A stretch of DNA of 64,000 nt from JAWKIW01 sp041394145 (GCA_041394145.1 JAWKIW010000010.1:1-64000); one strand, 5' to 3'. Shown: positions 18,304 to 27,569, numbered from the stretch's first letter. The notes: generated by a model not told the origin, from the sequence alone. Translations and numbers: made by a program.

Positions 18304-19512
18304 ATGCCGGTGACCCTGGCGACGAGCCCGGTGAGCGACGTCGACTTCGGCCTCGACCTCGGACCGGGCGACACCCGTCTCCCCGGCGAGGCCCTGCACC
18401 TTGAGCTGGCCCGGCTCCGGCGCACCCACCGGTTGGCCCCGGTGGACTTCGGCGGGATCCTCATGCACCTGGTGACCCGCTTCGACGACCTCGACGCCGC
18501 CTTCCGGGACGACGAGGGCCTGCCCGCGGGCCCCACCTACGCCATGACGGTCGAGCCCTGCCAGGGCGTCACCTTCGAGAGCCTCGACGGTCCCGAGCAC
18601 CACGCCCTGCGCGACCTCACCACCCGGGCGCTGCGGCGCCGGCCCGTGGAGCGCTACGCCCGGAGCGGCCTCGGCGAGCTCTGCGACACCGTCATCGACC
18701 GCTTCGCCGACCGGGGCCACGCCGACCTCGTGGCCGAGCTCACGTCGGTCTTCCCCTTCCTGGTGTTCGCCGACCGGATGGGGCTGCCCTTCGACGCCGC
18801 CGACCACTTCATGGGCTGGGCCTTCGACATCCTCAGCTACCCGGTCGCTCCCGAAGCCGGCCTCGCCGCCGCGGCCGAGCTCACCGAGTACCTCGAGCCG
18901 GTGCTGCGATCACGACGGACGGTGCCGACCGAGGACCTGCTCTCGTCGATGTGCACCGCGGAGCGGTCGGGACGGCGGCTCACCGACGAGGAGATCCGAA
19001 GCCACGTGCGGGCGCTGTTCTCCGCTGGTGCGACCACGACCCATCACGGGCTCGGCAACACGCTGTTCGCGCTGCTGACCCACCCGGACACCATCGCCGA
19101 CCTCCGGGACGATCCCGAGCTCGTCCACGCCGCCATCGACGAGATGCTGCGCTGGGAACCGCCGCTGGCCCTGCTCCCCCGTCTCGCCCCCCACGACGCC
19201 GAGGTCGCGGGGTTCGCCGTCCCCGCCGGCACGATGCTGCTGTTCGGCATCGCCTCGGCCAACCGCGACCCCGACGTGCACGAACGTCCGGACGTGTTCG
19301 ACATCTCCCGACGACCGAGCCGCGTCCTCACCTTCGGCTTCGGCAGCCACCACTGCCCCGGCTCGCACCTGGCCAAGGCCCAGATCGCCGTCGCCGTGCA
19401 GCGACTGCTCGACCGCCTTCCCGGGCTGACCCTCACCGACGCCACCGCGGCGGCGCCCACGGGCACCGTGATGCGGGGCCCCCGATCGCTCCCGGTCCGC
19501 TGGCAGCCCTGA
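18304..19512 (+). CDS. Cytochrome P450 monooxygenase
   Basis: This is a 402-aa soluble class I P450. The I-helix oxygen-activation motif is AGATTTHHG. ExxR is EMLR in a DEMLRWEPPL helix. The heme loop is FGFGSHHCPG with Cys351 as the iron ligand. Such enzymes hydroxylate a hydrophobic substrate with electrons from a ferredoxin; no ferredoxin gene adjoins, although the Rieske protein lies upstream. ATG 18304 is chosen over an earlier in-frame start because a TACGGT -10 box ends six bases before it. It differs clearly from the three P450s further right. A good hairpin at 19622 follows the gene. Confidence 0.9.
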   Translation: MPVTLATSPVSDVDFGLDLGPGDTRLPGEALHLELARLRRTHRLAPVDFGGILMHLVTRFDDLDAAFRDDEGLPAGPTYAMTVEPCQGVTFESLDGPEHHALRDLTTRALRRRPVERYARSGLGELCDTVIDRFADRGHADLVAELTSVFPFLVFADRMGLPFDAADHFMGWAFDILSYPVAPEAGLAAAAELTEYLEPVLRSRRTVPTEDLLSSMCTAERSGRRLTDEEIRSHVRALFSAGATTTHHGLGNTLFALLTHPDTIADLRDDPELVHAAIDEMLRWEPPLALLPRLAPHDAEVAGFAVPAGTMLLFGIASANRDPDVHERPDVFDISRRPSRVLTFGFGSHHCPGSHLAKAQIAVAVQRLLDRLPGLTLTDATAAAPTGTVMRGPRSLPVRWQP

Positions 19513-19621
19513 CCCCGACCCGCCCGCCCCGCGGCCGGGCGACCACCACGGCGTGAGGACGGCCACGCGGGTACGACCCCTGGGGCGCGTTGCGCCGGAC
19601 CTTCGCCACGCGACACGTCGA

Positions 19622-19642
19622 GCACGGTCGGCGCGACCGTGC
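19622..19642. terminator. Perfect 8-base hairpin between convergent genes
   Basis: GCACGGTC (19622-19629) and GACCGTGC (19635-19642) pair fully around a 5-base loop. It lies between the P450 stop at 19512 and the hemerythrin-domain gene stop at 19708, where a bidirectional terminator is expected. Confidence 0.5.
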
Positions 19643-19707
19643 CGGCTCCGGAGCGGCGTCGATCAGGCGGTGCGACACGCCCGCCCACGCCGGCTCCGCC
19701 GCCAGCG

Positions 19708-20364
19708 TCACGCCGTGAGGGCGGGGGCCCGTTCGACGACGGCGGACCACTGCTCGTCGGAGACGCCCTCGCGGATCCAGCCCTTGGCGGCCTCGAAGAC
19801 CGGCGGTGGCATGGCGTTGGACAGCACACCCACGTAGGCCGCCGCCGTGTCGGCATCGAGGCGGGCCACGATCCAGGGCACTGCGGCGGCGGTGTCCTCC
19901 GGGGTGAACGCGGACAGGATGTCGCTCACCATCTGCCCCTGCTCCTCGGGGGAGAACAACGACGCGACGCGAGGCAGGATGAGCTCGTTCTCCTTCGCCA
20001 CGTGGCTGTGCACGTGGGTGGCGAGGGCCACGACCTGGCGGCGCATGCGTTGGCGGGCGCCCTCGTCGCCATCTCGACAGGCGCGGGCCAGCGCGACGAG
20101 CTCGGCGAAGGACTCCCGCTCCGACACGTGGTCGAAGAGGTAGGTCTCGGCGATGGCTTCGTCCCGGTCCACCAGCGTTGGGAACAGCCCGATCTCCTCG
20201 CCGTTGGTGTGCCCCTCCATGAGGTGGGCGAAGAACTCGATCCGTTCGACCAGCGCGCCGACCTGCGCTGGCTCGGCGGCGTCGGCGACGACGGCCTCGA
20301 GCTCGTCCACCTCGGCGAGGATGGCGGCGTGGACGAAGCGCAGGCTGTCGATGGGACCGGGCAC
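19708..20364 (-). CDS. Hemerythrin HHE-domain protein
   Basis: This is a 218-aa helical protein with a hemerythrin-like di-iron site. The ligand pattern is visible as FVHAAI, HLMEGHTNGEE and HVHSHVAKENELILP (His and Glu clusters). Such cytoplasmic proteins bind or sense O2, NO or iron. The C-terminal 70 residues form an extra helical region (PEDTAAAVPWIVARLDADTAAAYVGVL) often found with HHE domains in actinobacteria. The GTG at 20364 is chosen because GGAGG lies five bases upstream; a second GTG at 20370 overlaps that site. A minus-strand TAGCGT box at 20393-20398 is a plausible -10. It is divergent from the CmcJ-like gene. Confidence 0.85.
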   Translation of the reverse strand: MPGPIDSLRFVHAAILAEVDELEAVVADAAEPAQVGALVERIEFFAHLMEGHTNGEEIGLFPTLVDRDEAIAETYLFDHVSERESFAELVALARACRDGDEGARQRMRRQVVALATHVHSHVAKENELILPRVASLFSPEEQGQMVSDILSAFTPEDTAAAVPWIVARLDADTAAAYVGVLSNAMPPPVFEAAKGWIREGVSDEQWSAVVERAPALTA

Positions 20365-20544
20365 GGGCACCTCCGGTGGTGGGTCTCGACCGACGCTACC
20401 CCTGGGTCCGTCTCGGTGCGCTGGACCCACGGTCGACGGCCCCCGGACTCGAGCCCACGTCGGCCGAGGGATCGAGACCCGCACGACGACGGAGCGGGGT
20501 CGGCCTCCACGACGTGACCCGCGGCGTCGTAGTATCGGCCGGCG

Positions 20545-21705
20545 ATGGCACGCGAGGACGCGACGATGGCGGTGACGCTGGGCTTCCTGCCCGACTCGCT
20601 CGCCGTTCCCGACGTCGATCACCCGGGGCTCCTCCGTGCCGGCCCGCGGGCGTCGGCCCCCTACGGCCAGGGAACGGTCGAGCAGCACGTGTGCTCGGCG
20701 ACGGACTGCTGTCGGGACGACGCCTTCCACCCCGACCTGCTCGACGTCGGCTTCGACACGGTCGACCTGTCCGGCTTCGGCATCCTCCAGCAGGCGCTCG
20801 CCCGGGTCCGTGAGGCCGGCCACATCACCGACGACGACGCGACGACCATCCGCGCCGAGCTCGACGGCGCCGTCCTGCGGTGCTCCAGCGGCCGTGAGAT
20901 CACGGTGCTGCACCTGGCGGATGAGGGCTTCATCATGCGCAAGGGCGGGCCCAACGGGATGTCCGTGGTCGGACCGCGATCGACGGGGATGAACGACCAC
21001 AGCGCGGCCACCTCGGTGCACGCCGACCAGGACGTGTACGGCACGCCGCTGACGCAGGTGATGAGCGGCCGGGCGCCGTCGCTGTTGCGCCACGACTCGC
21101 CCGACGGGCACAACCACGACGCCGGCCTCATGCTGGTGAACCTGTGGATCCCGCTGCAGCAGATCACCCAGCCGCTGGTGCTCGCCGACGGGCGCAGCAT
21201 CGATCGGCGCCGCCACCAGCTCCGGTACGGGCTCGCCACCCAGTCCTTCCTCGAGCGCGAGGAGGACATGACCATCAACGACATCTGGACGTTCCTCCAC
21301 GACCCCCAGCAGCGCTGGTACCTGCGATCCGACATGGACCCCCGCAGCGCCTACGTGTTCGACACGCTGAGCACGCCGCACGGCGCGTGCGCGCTGCCCG
21401 GAGAAGACGTCGCCGAACGGTGCTACCGCGCGCTGGAGGACGCCGAGTCGGCGGTCATGAGCGGCGACGTGACTGCGCTCCGCGAGGCCGTCTCGCCGGC
21501 GCCGCCGGCGCTGCCCACCGGCGTGCCCCCGGCGCTGCGCGAGGCCATCGCCGCCATGGTCGCCGTGGCCGACGACGCGCGCCGCGATCCCACGGCGGTG
21601 TGCGGCCCGAGGGCCGAGGAGTGGCTGGCGGCGGCGCGCGCCACGCGCCGTCGGGTGGTCCGCATGTCCCTCGAGCTGCGGATGGTCGTGTCGATCGAGG
21701 CGTAG
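20545..21705 (+). CDS. CmcJ/NvfI-like oxidoreductase family protein
   Basis: This 386-aa protein is most like the CmcJ/NvfI (AsaB, GA4-desaturase-like) family. These are non-heme-iron/2-oxoglutarate-type folds found in fungal and actinobacterial secondary metabolism. Seen here are HADQDVYGTPLTQ (His-x-Asp-like pair), LMLVNLWIPLQQITQPL and VLADGRSID, which match the family's NVWRP...PLAVCDARS block. Two Cys-rich stretches, HVCSATDCC and others, precede it. The substrate is unknown. The ATG at 20545 follows a TAGTAT box (20530-20535) by nine bases; ATG 20566 is an alternative. No biosynthetic partner genes adjoin; the DUF1254 gene follows about 100 bases later. Confidence 0.6.
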   Translation: MAREDATMAVTLGFLPDSLAVPDVDHPGLLRAGPRASAPYGQGTVEQHVCSATDCCRDDAFHPDLLDVGFDTVDLSGFGILQQALARVREAGHITDDDATTIRAELDGAVLRCSSGREITVLHLADEGFIMRKGGPNGMSVVGPRSTGMNDHSAATSVHADQDVYGTPLTQVMSGRAPSLLRHDSPDGHNHDAGLMLVNLWIPLQQITQPLVLADGRSIDRRRHQLRYGLATQSFLEREEDMTINDIWTFLHDPQQRWYLRSDMDPRSAYVFDTLSTPHGACALPGEDVAERCYRALEDAESAVMSGDVTALREAVSPAPPALPTGVPPALREAIAAMVAVADDARRDPTAVCGPRAEEWLAAARATRRRVVRMSLELRMVVSIEA

Positions 21706-21804
21706 CGACGACGTGGGCCCCTGCCACGTCGACGCGCGCCGCTCGTCGGCGATCCCGGACGTTCGGCTTCCGCCGCTCAGTCGACGACGGCCACTAGCCT
21801 CCCG

Positions 21805-23223
21805 ATGATGCCGGGCACCGCGACGAGAGCATCGAGTCCCACCCGCCTCCGCCGCCTGGTCACCGCCGTGTTCGTGACGGCGCTGACCGCGTGGTCCCTC
21901 CTGGCGTCGGCGCCGGCGTCAGCCGATGAAGCGGCTGACGCCGCGCTCGCCAAGGAGTACGCCGAGACCTTCTACCCGCTGTGGCTCAGCGTCGGGCAGA
22001 CGACGGTCGACCCGGCCAACCAGCTGATCGGTCCCGACAAGATCAGCCACACCTACCGAGGTGTGGTGGCGATCAACAACGACACGCTGTACGCCAGCGC
22101 TCCGATCGACACGTCCGGCGGCCCCGTGCTGATCAGCGTCCCGCAGACGACCGTGTCGTACTCGGTGCTCAACCTCGACCTGTTCGGCAACGTGTACGAC
22201 TTCGGCATCCCGTCGCAGCCGAACGGAACCGTCTACCCGGCGACGACCTACTCGCTGCTCCCACCCGGCTTCGTCGGGGCTCCTCCGCCGGGCACCACGC
22301 CGGTGACCATGGCGGACGACTTCATGCTCCTGATCTTCCGGTCGGACAAGTACCGGCCGGACGGCACGGACGTCAGGGCAGAGTCCGAGGCCTTCCGCAC
22401 CGCACTGGCGATCGACGGCACCGCCACCAAGATCCTCCGCGAGGTCGATTTCGCCGCATCGTTCAAGCTCGCCGCCGACGACCTCATGGTCGGCGCGCCG
22501 ATCCAGTTCCTCACCGAGCTGCAGGCCGCCGTGGGCTCAGCGCGCGTCCCACCGCTGACGACGGCGGAGCAGGCGCTGTCGGACGCCTTCGACGCTGCCT
22601 TCCCGCCGGCGGGCAGCGATCAGGGCTTCCGGGACGGCACCCGTGCCGCACACGCGGCGATCGTCGACAACTACCTGGGAGCTGCGGGCCCGACCGGCTG
22701 GAACCACTTCACCAACATCGGGAAGTGGGGTGATGCCGTCTTGGACCGAGCGTCCTTGAACATGTACATCCAGTACGGCAACAGCATCAAGACCGCGGCC
22801 TACTACCACGCCTTCGTCGACGGGAACGGCGCTGCGCTCACCGGACTGACCGCCAACGGCTACGTCTTCCGGATGGGGCCCGACCAGCTCCCGCAGGCGG
22901 AGCGGTTCTGGTCGCTCACCGCCTACACGCCCGACACGGTCGAGCTCATCGAGAACGACCTCGGCAAGTACGAGGTGGCCAGCTACACACCCGGTCTGGT
23001 CAAGGACCCCGACGGCGGGGTGTCCATCTTCATCGGTCAGACCCGCCCGGATGGCGTGCCCGAGGCGAACTGGCTGCCCGTGAGGGCACAGGACTTCAAC
23101 GTGATGCTGCGCGTGTACGGGGTGGTCGCCGACAGCAGCGTCGCGGCGAACACCTACGTCCCGCCCGCCGTCGTGCCCTTCGTGCCCGCGCCCCAGCCGA
23201 TCGTGCCGGCGTTCACGGGCTGA
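21805..23223 (+). CDS. Secreted DUF1254/DUF1214 protein
   Basis: This 472-aa exported protein has a Sec signal peptide (basic start, hydrophobic core, ASAPASA cleavage region near residue 42). The N-terminal half carries DUF1254 features (VAINNDTLYASAPIDTSGGP), and the C-terminal part carries the DUF1214 block (NGYVFRMGPDQLPQAERFWS, then ENDLGKYEVAS). The biochemical role of this widespread pair of domains is unsettled. Two adjacent ATGs exist (21805, 21808); a TAGCCT box at 21795-21800 places the transcript start at about the second, so 471 aa is likely. It ends PAFTG and is followed by a 14-base hairpin shared with the convergent GxGYxYP gene. Confidence 0.8.
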   Translation: MMPGTATRASSPTRLRRLVTAVFVTALTAWSLLASAPASADEAADAALAKEYAETFYPLWLSVGQTTVDPANQLIGPDKISHTYRGVVAINNDTLYASAPIDTSGGPVLISVPQTTVSYSVLNLDLFGNVYDFGIPSQPNGTVYPATTYSLLPPGFVGAPPPGTTPVTMADDFMLLIFRSDKYRPDGTDVRAESEAFRTALAIDGTATKILREVDFAASFKLAADDLMVGAPIQFLTELQAAVGSARVPPLTTAEQALSDAFDAAFPPAGSDQGFRDGTRAAHAAIVDNYLGAAGPTGWNHFTNIGKWGDAVLDRASLNMYIQYGNSIKTAAYYHAFVDGNGAALTGLTANGYVFRMGPDQLPQAERFWSLTAYTPDTVELIENDLGKYEVASYTPGLVKDPDGGVSIFIGQTRPDGVPEANWLPVRAQDFNVMLRVYGVVADSSVAANTYVPPAVVPFVPAPQPIVPAFTG

Positions 23224-23277
23224 GGCGCGCCGGCCAGGCCTGAGGGTTCGTTCCGAGCAGCGCGGCCGGTGCGCCTC
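23222..23277. terminator. Strong bidirectional hairpin
   Basis: A 14-base stem (23222-23235 with 23264-23277; 13 Watson-Crick pairs and one G-U) with a 28-base loop fills the gap between two convergent stop codons (ending 23223 and starting 23280). This is the clearest terminator in the window. Confidence 0.6.
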
Positions 23278-23279
23278 GG

Positions 23280-25541
23280 TCACCCGGTGAAGGTGGGGGT
23301 GACCGAGGCGTCCGCAGGCACGGCTGCCGGGGCGGAGACGGCCTGCGCCGCGGTGGCCAGGGGTGCGCAGGCCACCGGTCCGGACACCGACACCTCGATG
23401 TCGCCGTCGCCGGGGTCGAAGGTGGCGGTGACCTCGAGGGTGGCGGACACCGTGAGGCCGCCGAGCCCGTCGACCGACCCGTCCCCGGCGAGCTCGATCG
23501 GGACCCGGCCCCTGGGCGCGTCGCTGGCGAGCTCGACGCCGGTGCTCGAGGTGAGGTCGGTGCCCTCGACGGTCAGATCGCGCAGCGCCACACTGATGCG
23601 GGCGGTCTCGATGGTGCCGGGCGGGTAGGCCAGTGCGAGGTTGCTGGAGGCCAGCTGGTTTGCCGACTCGGCCATGAGGTCGGTGTCGAAGCTGAGGGTC
23701 GCCCGGCCCGGCGCCGAGCTCTCGACGCGCAGGCCGGTCCCGATGGGCGCGGCCGCCAGCAGCCGGGCGAGGAACCGCCGGGCGAACGGGTCGCCGGTCC
23801 CGGCGAAGTCGGTGACCGTGCCGCGGCACGCACCGGGGGCGGGGGCCGACGGGACGCGGGGCGGCTCGCCGCTGCCCTGGTAGCCGGCGGCGTGGGCGCC
23901 GCGCAGGTACCCGGCGAACGCGTCGGGGGCGACGGCCACGAAGCCGTCACCGAGGGCCGCCATGGCGGCCTCGGCGTCGGCGACCTTCGTGCCCCACGTC
24001 GTGAGCCCGATCGACACGAAGCGCGCGCCGGGAGGCTGGGTGGCTGCCACCGCACGCACGATGGCGGCGATGTCGGCCGAGCTGTCTGCCACCAGGACGG
24101 TGTGGACGACGGGCACGCCGTCCACGAACGACACCGTGGGCGGCTCGGGCGGGTTCCCCCCGTAGTCGGTGAGCAGCAGCGACGGGTCGGTGCGAGCCAC
24201 GAAGCGCTGCAGCACGTCGAGGGACGGGGACGGGGTGAGCGGCGGCTCCAGGATCCAGGTGGAGCGCAACCCGTACCGGTCGAGCATCGCCCTGCTGTGG
24301 TCGAGGTAGCCGTCCAGGTCGGCCATGGCATAGGGGTACGCGTAGCCGGCGCCACTGGGCCCGGCGACGAACCGCACCCGGTCGGGCACGTTGGTCACGA
24401 GCCAGTCCCAGATGCGCGGGGCGTCGGTGGCCAGATAGGGCGAGATGCTCACGCCGATCGGCACGGTGTCCGGACCGAGGCCGTCGAGGTGCAGGTGCCG
24501 CAGCAGCGTCTGGTCGTAGCCCATGGCGTCCCCGTCGGAGATGGTGAACGTGACGTAGGTCGTGTCGGCGTCGGGCGTGCGGGGGGTGTCGTCCCACTTC
24601 GGCTTCGCCGTGGCCGGTCCGAGCTGCGCATGGACCGAGAGGTTGGCGGCGTCGGTGGTGGGGACCAGCCAGTGGCCGGCGTCGGCGACCAGCGCCGCGG
24701 CGATCGCCTCGTTGATGGCCAGGCCGAGGCGGGCGTAGAGCTCGGTGTCGAAGAACGGGTAGCCGTACACCGGCGTGCCGGGCGGGAACTTGGCCAGCAC
24801 CCGACGCAGCAACGCCGGTTCGGTCGCCGGGTCGGCGTCGAAGACGAACCCGCGGTTCTTCACGGCCCAGTCACGAAGGCCGGGTTGGATCGGCTTGCCG
24901 TTGCGGGGACGGCCGGTCCACACCGGGAAGGCGAACGGGCCGGCGGGACCGAGGTCGTCGATGGCCCACTCGATGAACGCGTAGCCACTCGTCAGACCGA
25001 GGTCGCGCAGGTCGCGTCGCACCTCGACGCCGAAGCCCGCGGTGAGCCGGTCGGCGGTGGCCGGCGACACGGGCACGAGGTCTTCGAGACCGGCGATGGT
25101 GGTGGCCACGTCCTGGCTCTCGTACGGCACCGCCGGGTCCCACACCACCAGCCCCCTGGTGCGGGGCAGCAGTCGGCGCCAGGCCTCGTCGGGCTCCACC
25201 CGCTCGGTGGGCAGGTCGACCACGTCACGAAGCCACACCTCGGCCGAGGGATCGAGCGCGAAGTCCTGGGCGCTGCGCAGCCCCACCAGGTAGAGGGTGG
25301 GCGCGTCGCGGTTCACGATGCCCTGCAGCGCGGCGAAGGTGAGCTGCTCCTCGACGCTCAGCGCCTCCACGTCCACCACCAGCAGCGGGCCGGCCGGCGA
25401 CGGGGTCTGTGCGCCGGCGCTGCCCCCCTGCACGACGACGCCGGGGCAGACGGCCAGCGTCGTGGCGACCAGCGCGGTCGCCACCAGCGCACGGCGCACA
25501 CGGTGCAACGGCCGCCGGCGACGACCAGGACGGCTGCGCAT
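23280..25541 (-). CDS. Secreted GxGYxYP-family protein
   Basis: This 753-aa protein has a signal peptide (Arg-rich start, hydrophobic core, cleavage about residue 40 near SAGAQT). The body matches the GxGYxYP family: an N-terminal domain opening with LLVVDVEALSVEEQLTFAALQ, and the name-giving motif as GAGYAYPYAM in the second domain. The C-terminal 150 residues look like a beta-sandwich (LSFDTDLM, VSATLEVTATFD). The family is linked to carbohydrate handling by genomic context in other bacteria, without a proven activity. The start at 25541 gives the full signal peptide. The next gene upstream on the same strand is a TetR regulator 92 bases away, with an inverted repeat at 25563 between them. 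Confidence 0.82.
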   Translation of the reverse strand: MRSRPGRRRRPLHRVRRALVATALVATTLAVCPGVVVQGGSAGAQTPSPAGPLLVVDVEALSVEEQLTFAALQGIVNRDAPTLYLVGLRSAQDFALDPSAEVWLRDVVDLPTERVEPDEAWRRLLPRTRGLVVWDPAVPYESQDVATTIAGLEDLVPVSPATADRLTAGFGVEVRRDLRDLGLTSGYAFIEWAIDDLGPAGPFAFPVWTGRPRNGKPIQPGLRDWAVKNRGFVFDADPATEPALLRRVLAKFPPGTPVYGYPFFDTELYARLGLAINEAIAAALVADAGHWLVPTTDAANLSVHAQLGPATAKPKWDDTPRTPDADTTYVTFTISDGDAMGYDQTLLRHLHLDGLGPDTVPIGVSISPYLATDAPRIWDWLVTNVPDRVRFVAGPSGAGYAYPYAMADLDGYLDHSRAMLDRYGLRSTWILEPPLTPSPSLDVLQRFVARTDPSLLLTDYGGNPPEPPTVSFVDGVPVVHTVLVADSSADIAAIVRAVAATQPPGARFVSIGLTTWGTKVADAEAAMAALGDGFVAVAPDAFAGYLRGAHAAGYQGSGEPPRVPSAPAPGACRGTVTDFAGTGDPFARRFLARLLAAAPIGTGLRVESSAPGRATLSFDTDLMAESANQLASSNLALAYPPGTIETARISVALRDLTVEGTDLTSSTGVELASDAPRGRVPIELAGDGSVDGLGGLTVSATLEVTATFDPGDGDIEVSVSGPVACAPLATAAQAVSAPAAVPADASVTPTFTG

Positions 25542-25562
25542 CGCGGCCCCCTCCCAGTTATG

Positions 25563-25577
25563 CAACAGAATTGGTTG
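25563..25577. promoter_or_regulatory. Inverted repeat CAAC-N7-GTTG, probable TetR operator
   Basis: The 15-base element CAACAGAATTGGTTG has outer arms CAAC/GTTG. It lies in an unusually AT-rich patch just upstream of the GxGYxYP gene and just downstream of the TetR gene on the same strand. Repression of the GxGYxYP gene by that TetR is a reasonable inference. Confidence 0.4.
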
Positions 25578-25633
25578 AACTGTAGCGATTCTCTGGGGAG
25601 GTGGCGAGCCCGGCCCGGCGTGCGAGCCGCGGA

Positions 25634-26215
25634 TCACGCCTCGACGATGGCGGGCAGCAGGAAGGTCTCGAGCTCGTAGCGCAACCGCTCGACGCCGATG
25701 CCCCCCAGGCCCGGCACGGTCAGCTGCATCACCGTCGTGCGCAGCAGCCAGTCCACCACGTCGTCGATCGGGGCGCGGAAGCGCACGCCCTCGGACGCGG
25801 CGCGCTCGAGCCAGGAGCGGAAGAAGTCCAGCACCCCTTCCACGAAGCGGCGGTCGGCGTCGATCTCGGGCCACGCCGACGTCACCTCGCCGCTGCGCAC
25901 GAGGGCGGCGAGGTGGGGCGTGGCGCGCATCTCGGTCACCACGGTCACCACCGACTCGACCAGGCGCTCCGGCCAGGGCCGATCGGCCCCGAGCACCTCG
26001 TCGAGTCGGTCGCCGAGCCGGGCGGCCGAGCGCAGCACCATCGCCACCAACAGGTCGTCACGCCCGTCGAAGTGCCGGTAGACGGTCGGCCGCACGACCC
26101 CCGCGGCCGACGCCACCTGCTCCATCGACAGCGACCACCCCTGCTCGACGAAGGTCACCTCGGCGGCATCGAGCAGCCGTTCACGGGTCGCCCGCCCCCG
26201 AGCGTTGCTGGACAT
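25634..26215 (-). CDS. TetR/AcrR-family transcriptional regulator
   Basis: This is a 193-aa repressor. HTH residues about 8-55 include RERLLDAAEVTFVEQGW and VASAAGVVRPTVYRHF. The C-terminal ligand domain resembles TetR_C of uncharacterised actinobacterial members. ATG 26215 (MSSNARG) is chosen; an earlier ATG (26224) would add MSA. It probably controls the GxGYxYP gene downstream through the repeat at 25563-25577, and perhaps the divergent gene at 26317. Confidence 0.87.
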   Translation of the reverse strand: MSSNARGRATRERLLDAAEVTFVEQGWSLSMEQVASAAGVVRPTVYRHFDGRDDLLVAMVLRSAARLGDRLDEVLGADRPWPERLVESVVTVVTEMRATPHLAALVRSGEVTSAWPEIDADRRFVEGVLDFFRSWLERAASEGVRFRAPIDDVVDWLLRTTVMQLTVPGLGGIGVERLRYELETFLLPAIVEA

Positions 26216-26316
26216 CGCGCTCATTCTGGCGTGCCGCGCATCGGCCACGCGCCCGGCACGCCGCAGCCACCGACGTGGGATGATGGACCGTTCGCTTCGA
26301 GTCACGGGAGGGCATC

Positions 26317-26739
26317 GTGGCCGAATCTGCCCCGCTCACCGTGCCGTTCCCCTACGCCGACGTGTTCCAGGCCGCGGTCGAGGTGCTGCAGTCGCAGGCG
26401 ACGGTCACCAGCAAGGATCCCGCCCGGGGCGTGATCGAGGCGTCGACGCCGCCGAAGCCGTGGTTCCGCACCTACGGCGAATCCATCGTCGTCCGGCTGT
26501 GGCAGATCCGGCCCCAGGCCACGGGCGTGGAGATCGCCTCCCGGGCTCGTCTCAACTACGGGCTCGACTCGGCGCGTGACCATCACAACGTCGACGACTT
26601 CATGACGGAGCTGCGCGCCCACCTCGAGCAGCGCTGGCGCCAGGATCGAGAGCCGGGCGCGCCGCTCCCCCCACCTCCGATCGCTGCGCCGCCACCGGCC
26701 GGCCCGGTGCCCCCGGATCAGCGGCGCCGCTCGCCGTAG
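26317..26739 (+). CDS. Conserved hypothetical protein with Pro-rich tail
   Basis: This 140-aa protein has a GTG start preceded by GGGAGGG at a good distance. Residues about 5-105 form a compact alpha/beta-looking domain (PFPYADVFQAAVEVLQSQA, then IEASTPPKPWFRTYGESIVV). The last 30 residues are a disordered Pro/Ala tail. There is no signal peptide or membrane segment, and no family I can name; the pattern of one helix and a sheet of amphipathic strands recalls small lipid- or heme-binding folds, but that is only an impression. It is divergent from the TetR gene, and its end overlaps the convergent crotonase gene by 22 bases. Confidence 0.62.
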   Translation: MAESAPLTVPFPYADVFQAAVEVLQSQATVTSKDPARGVIEASTPPKPWFRTYGESIVVRLWQIRPQATGVEIASRARLNYGLDSARDHHNVDDFMTELRAHLEQRWRQDREPGAPLPPPPIAAPPPAGPVPPDQRRRSP

Positions 26740-27569
26740 TCGCCGAAGGGCTGGTCGCGCTCGCGCACGGCCTGCCGGAAGCCGACCTCGGCGGAGCGCT
26801 CGACGAAGTCCAGGCCCTCTTGGGTGTGACGGGCGACGCCGTCGAGGAAGGTGCCCAGCAGGCGCGAGCCGGCGGGGTCGTAGGCGTGGCGGGCGACCTC
26901 GTTGAGGGCCAGCTTGGTCATCTGGAGCTGGTTGACCGGCACCTGGGCGATGCGTTGGGCGAGCGCGGTGGCCCGCCCGTCGAGCTCATCGGCGGGCACC
27001 GCCTCGAGCACGACCCCCAGGTCGGCGGCCTCCTGCCCCGACAGCTCGTCGCCGGTGAGCATGTAGCGCTTGGCCCGTTCGAGGCCCATGCGCGCCACCC
27101 ACGTCCAGGGCGCCTCGGGCACCCCCCAGACCCGCGAGGGCGGGTAGCCGAAGCGGGCGTCGGCGGCCGCGACGACGAGGTCGGCGTTGAAGACGATGTT
27201 GGTGCCGCCGGCGATGCACCACCCCTGCACGGCGGCGACGGTCGGCTTGGAGATCTCGTGCAGCAGTGCCCACGTCCTCGTGAACGACGAGATCATCCGC
27301 TGGTCGCGCACCGAGTCCCACACCCGGTCGTCGCGCGATGCCTCGCCGGCCTGGGCCGGGGTCGCCCAGTCGAGGCCGTAGCCGGCGCAGAAGGCAGGGC
27401 CCTCGGCGTCGAGCAGCACCACCGCCACGGCGCGGTCGTCGTCGGCGCCGACGAGGGCGTCGTGCAGCTCGTCGCGCAGGGTCGGGGTGATCGTGTTGTA
27501 GGCCTCGGGCCGGCACAGCGTGAGCCGGCGCACCGCCCCCTCGTCGGTCACCCGCACGGCATCGCCCAT
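26718..27569 (-). CDS. Enoyl-CoA hydratase/isomerase (crotonase) family protein
   Basis: This is a 283-aa crotonase-fold enzyme acting on acyl-CoA thioesters in the cytoplasm. The oxyanion-hole regions are GPAFCAGYGLDW and QGWCIAGGTNIVFNADL. In the second active-site region the usual acidic residues are partly replaced (SRVWGVPEAPWTWVARMG), so whether it is a hydratase, an isomerase or another crotonase cannot be decided. ATG 27569 gives the usual N-terminus before the first strand (VRRLTLCRPEAYN). It stands alone between the convergent small gene at 26317 and the divergent alpha/beta-hydrolase gene at 27766. Confidence 0.87.
   Translation of the reverse strand: MGDAVRVTDEGAVRRLTLCRPEAYNTITPTLRDELHDALVGADDDRAVAVVLLDAEGPAFCAGYGLDWATPAQAGEASRDDRVWDSVRDQRMISSFTRTWALLHEISKPTVAAVQGWCIAGGTNIVFNADLVVAAADARFGYPPSRVWGVPEAPWTWVARMGLERAKRYMLTGDELSGQEAADLGVVLEAVPADELDGRATALAQRIAQVPVNQLQMTKLALNEVARHAYDPAGSRLLGTFLDGVARHTQEGLDFVERSAEVGFRQAVRERDQPFGDYGERRR

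Noticed and set aside
26718..26739. The 22-base overlap of convergent genes as a sign of a wrong gene call
   Set aside because: Both proteins end naturally (Arg-rich tails), and short convergent overlaps are normal in compact genomes.
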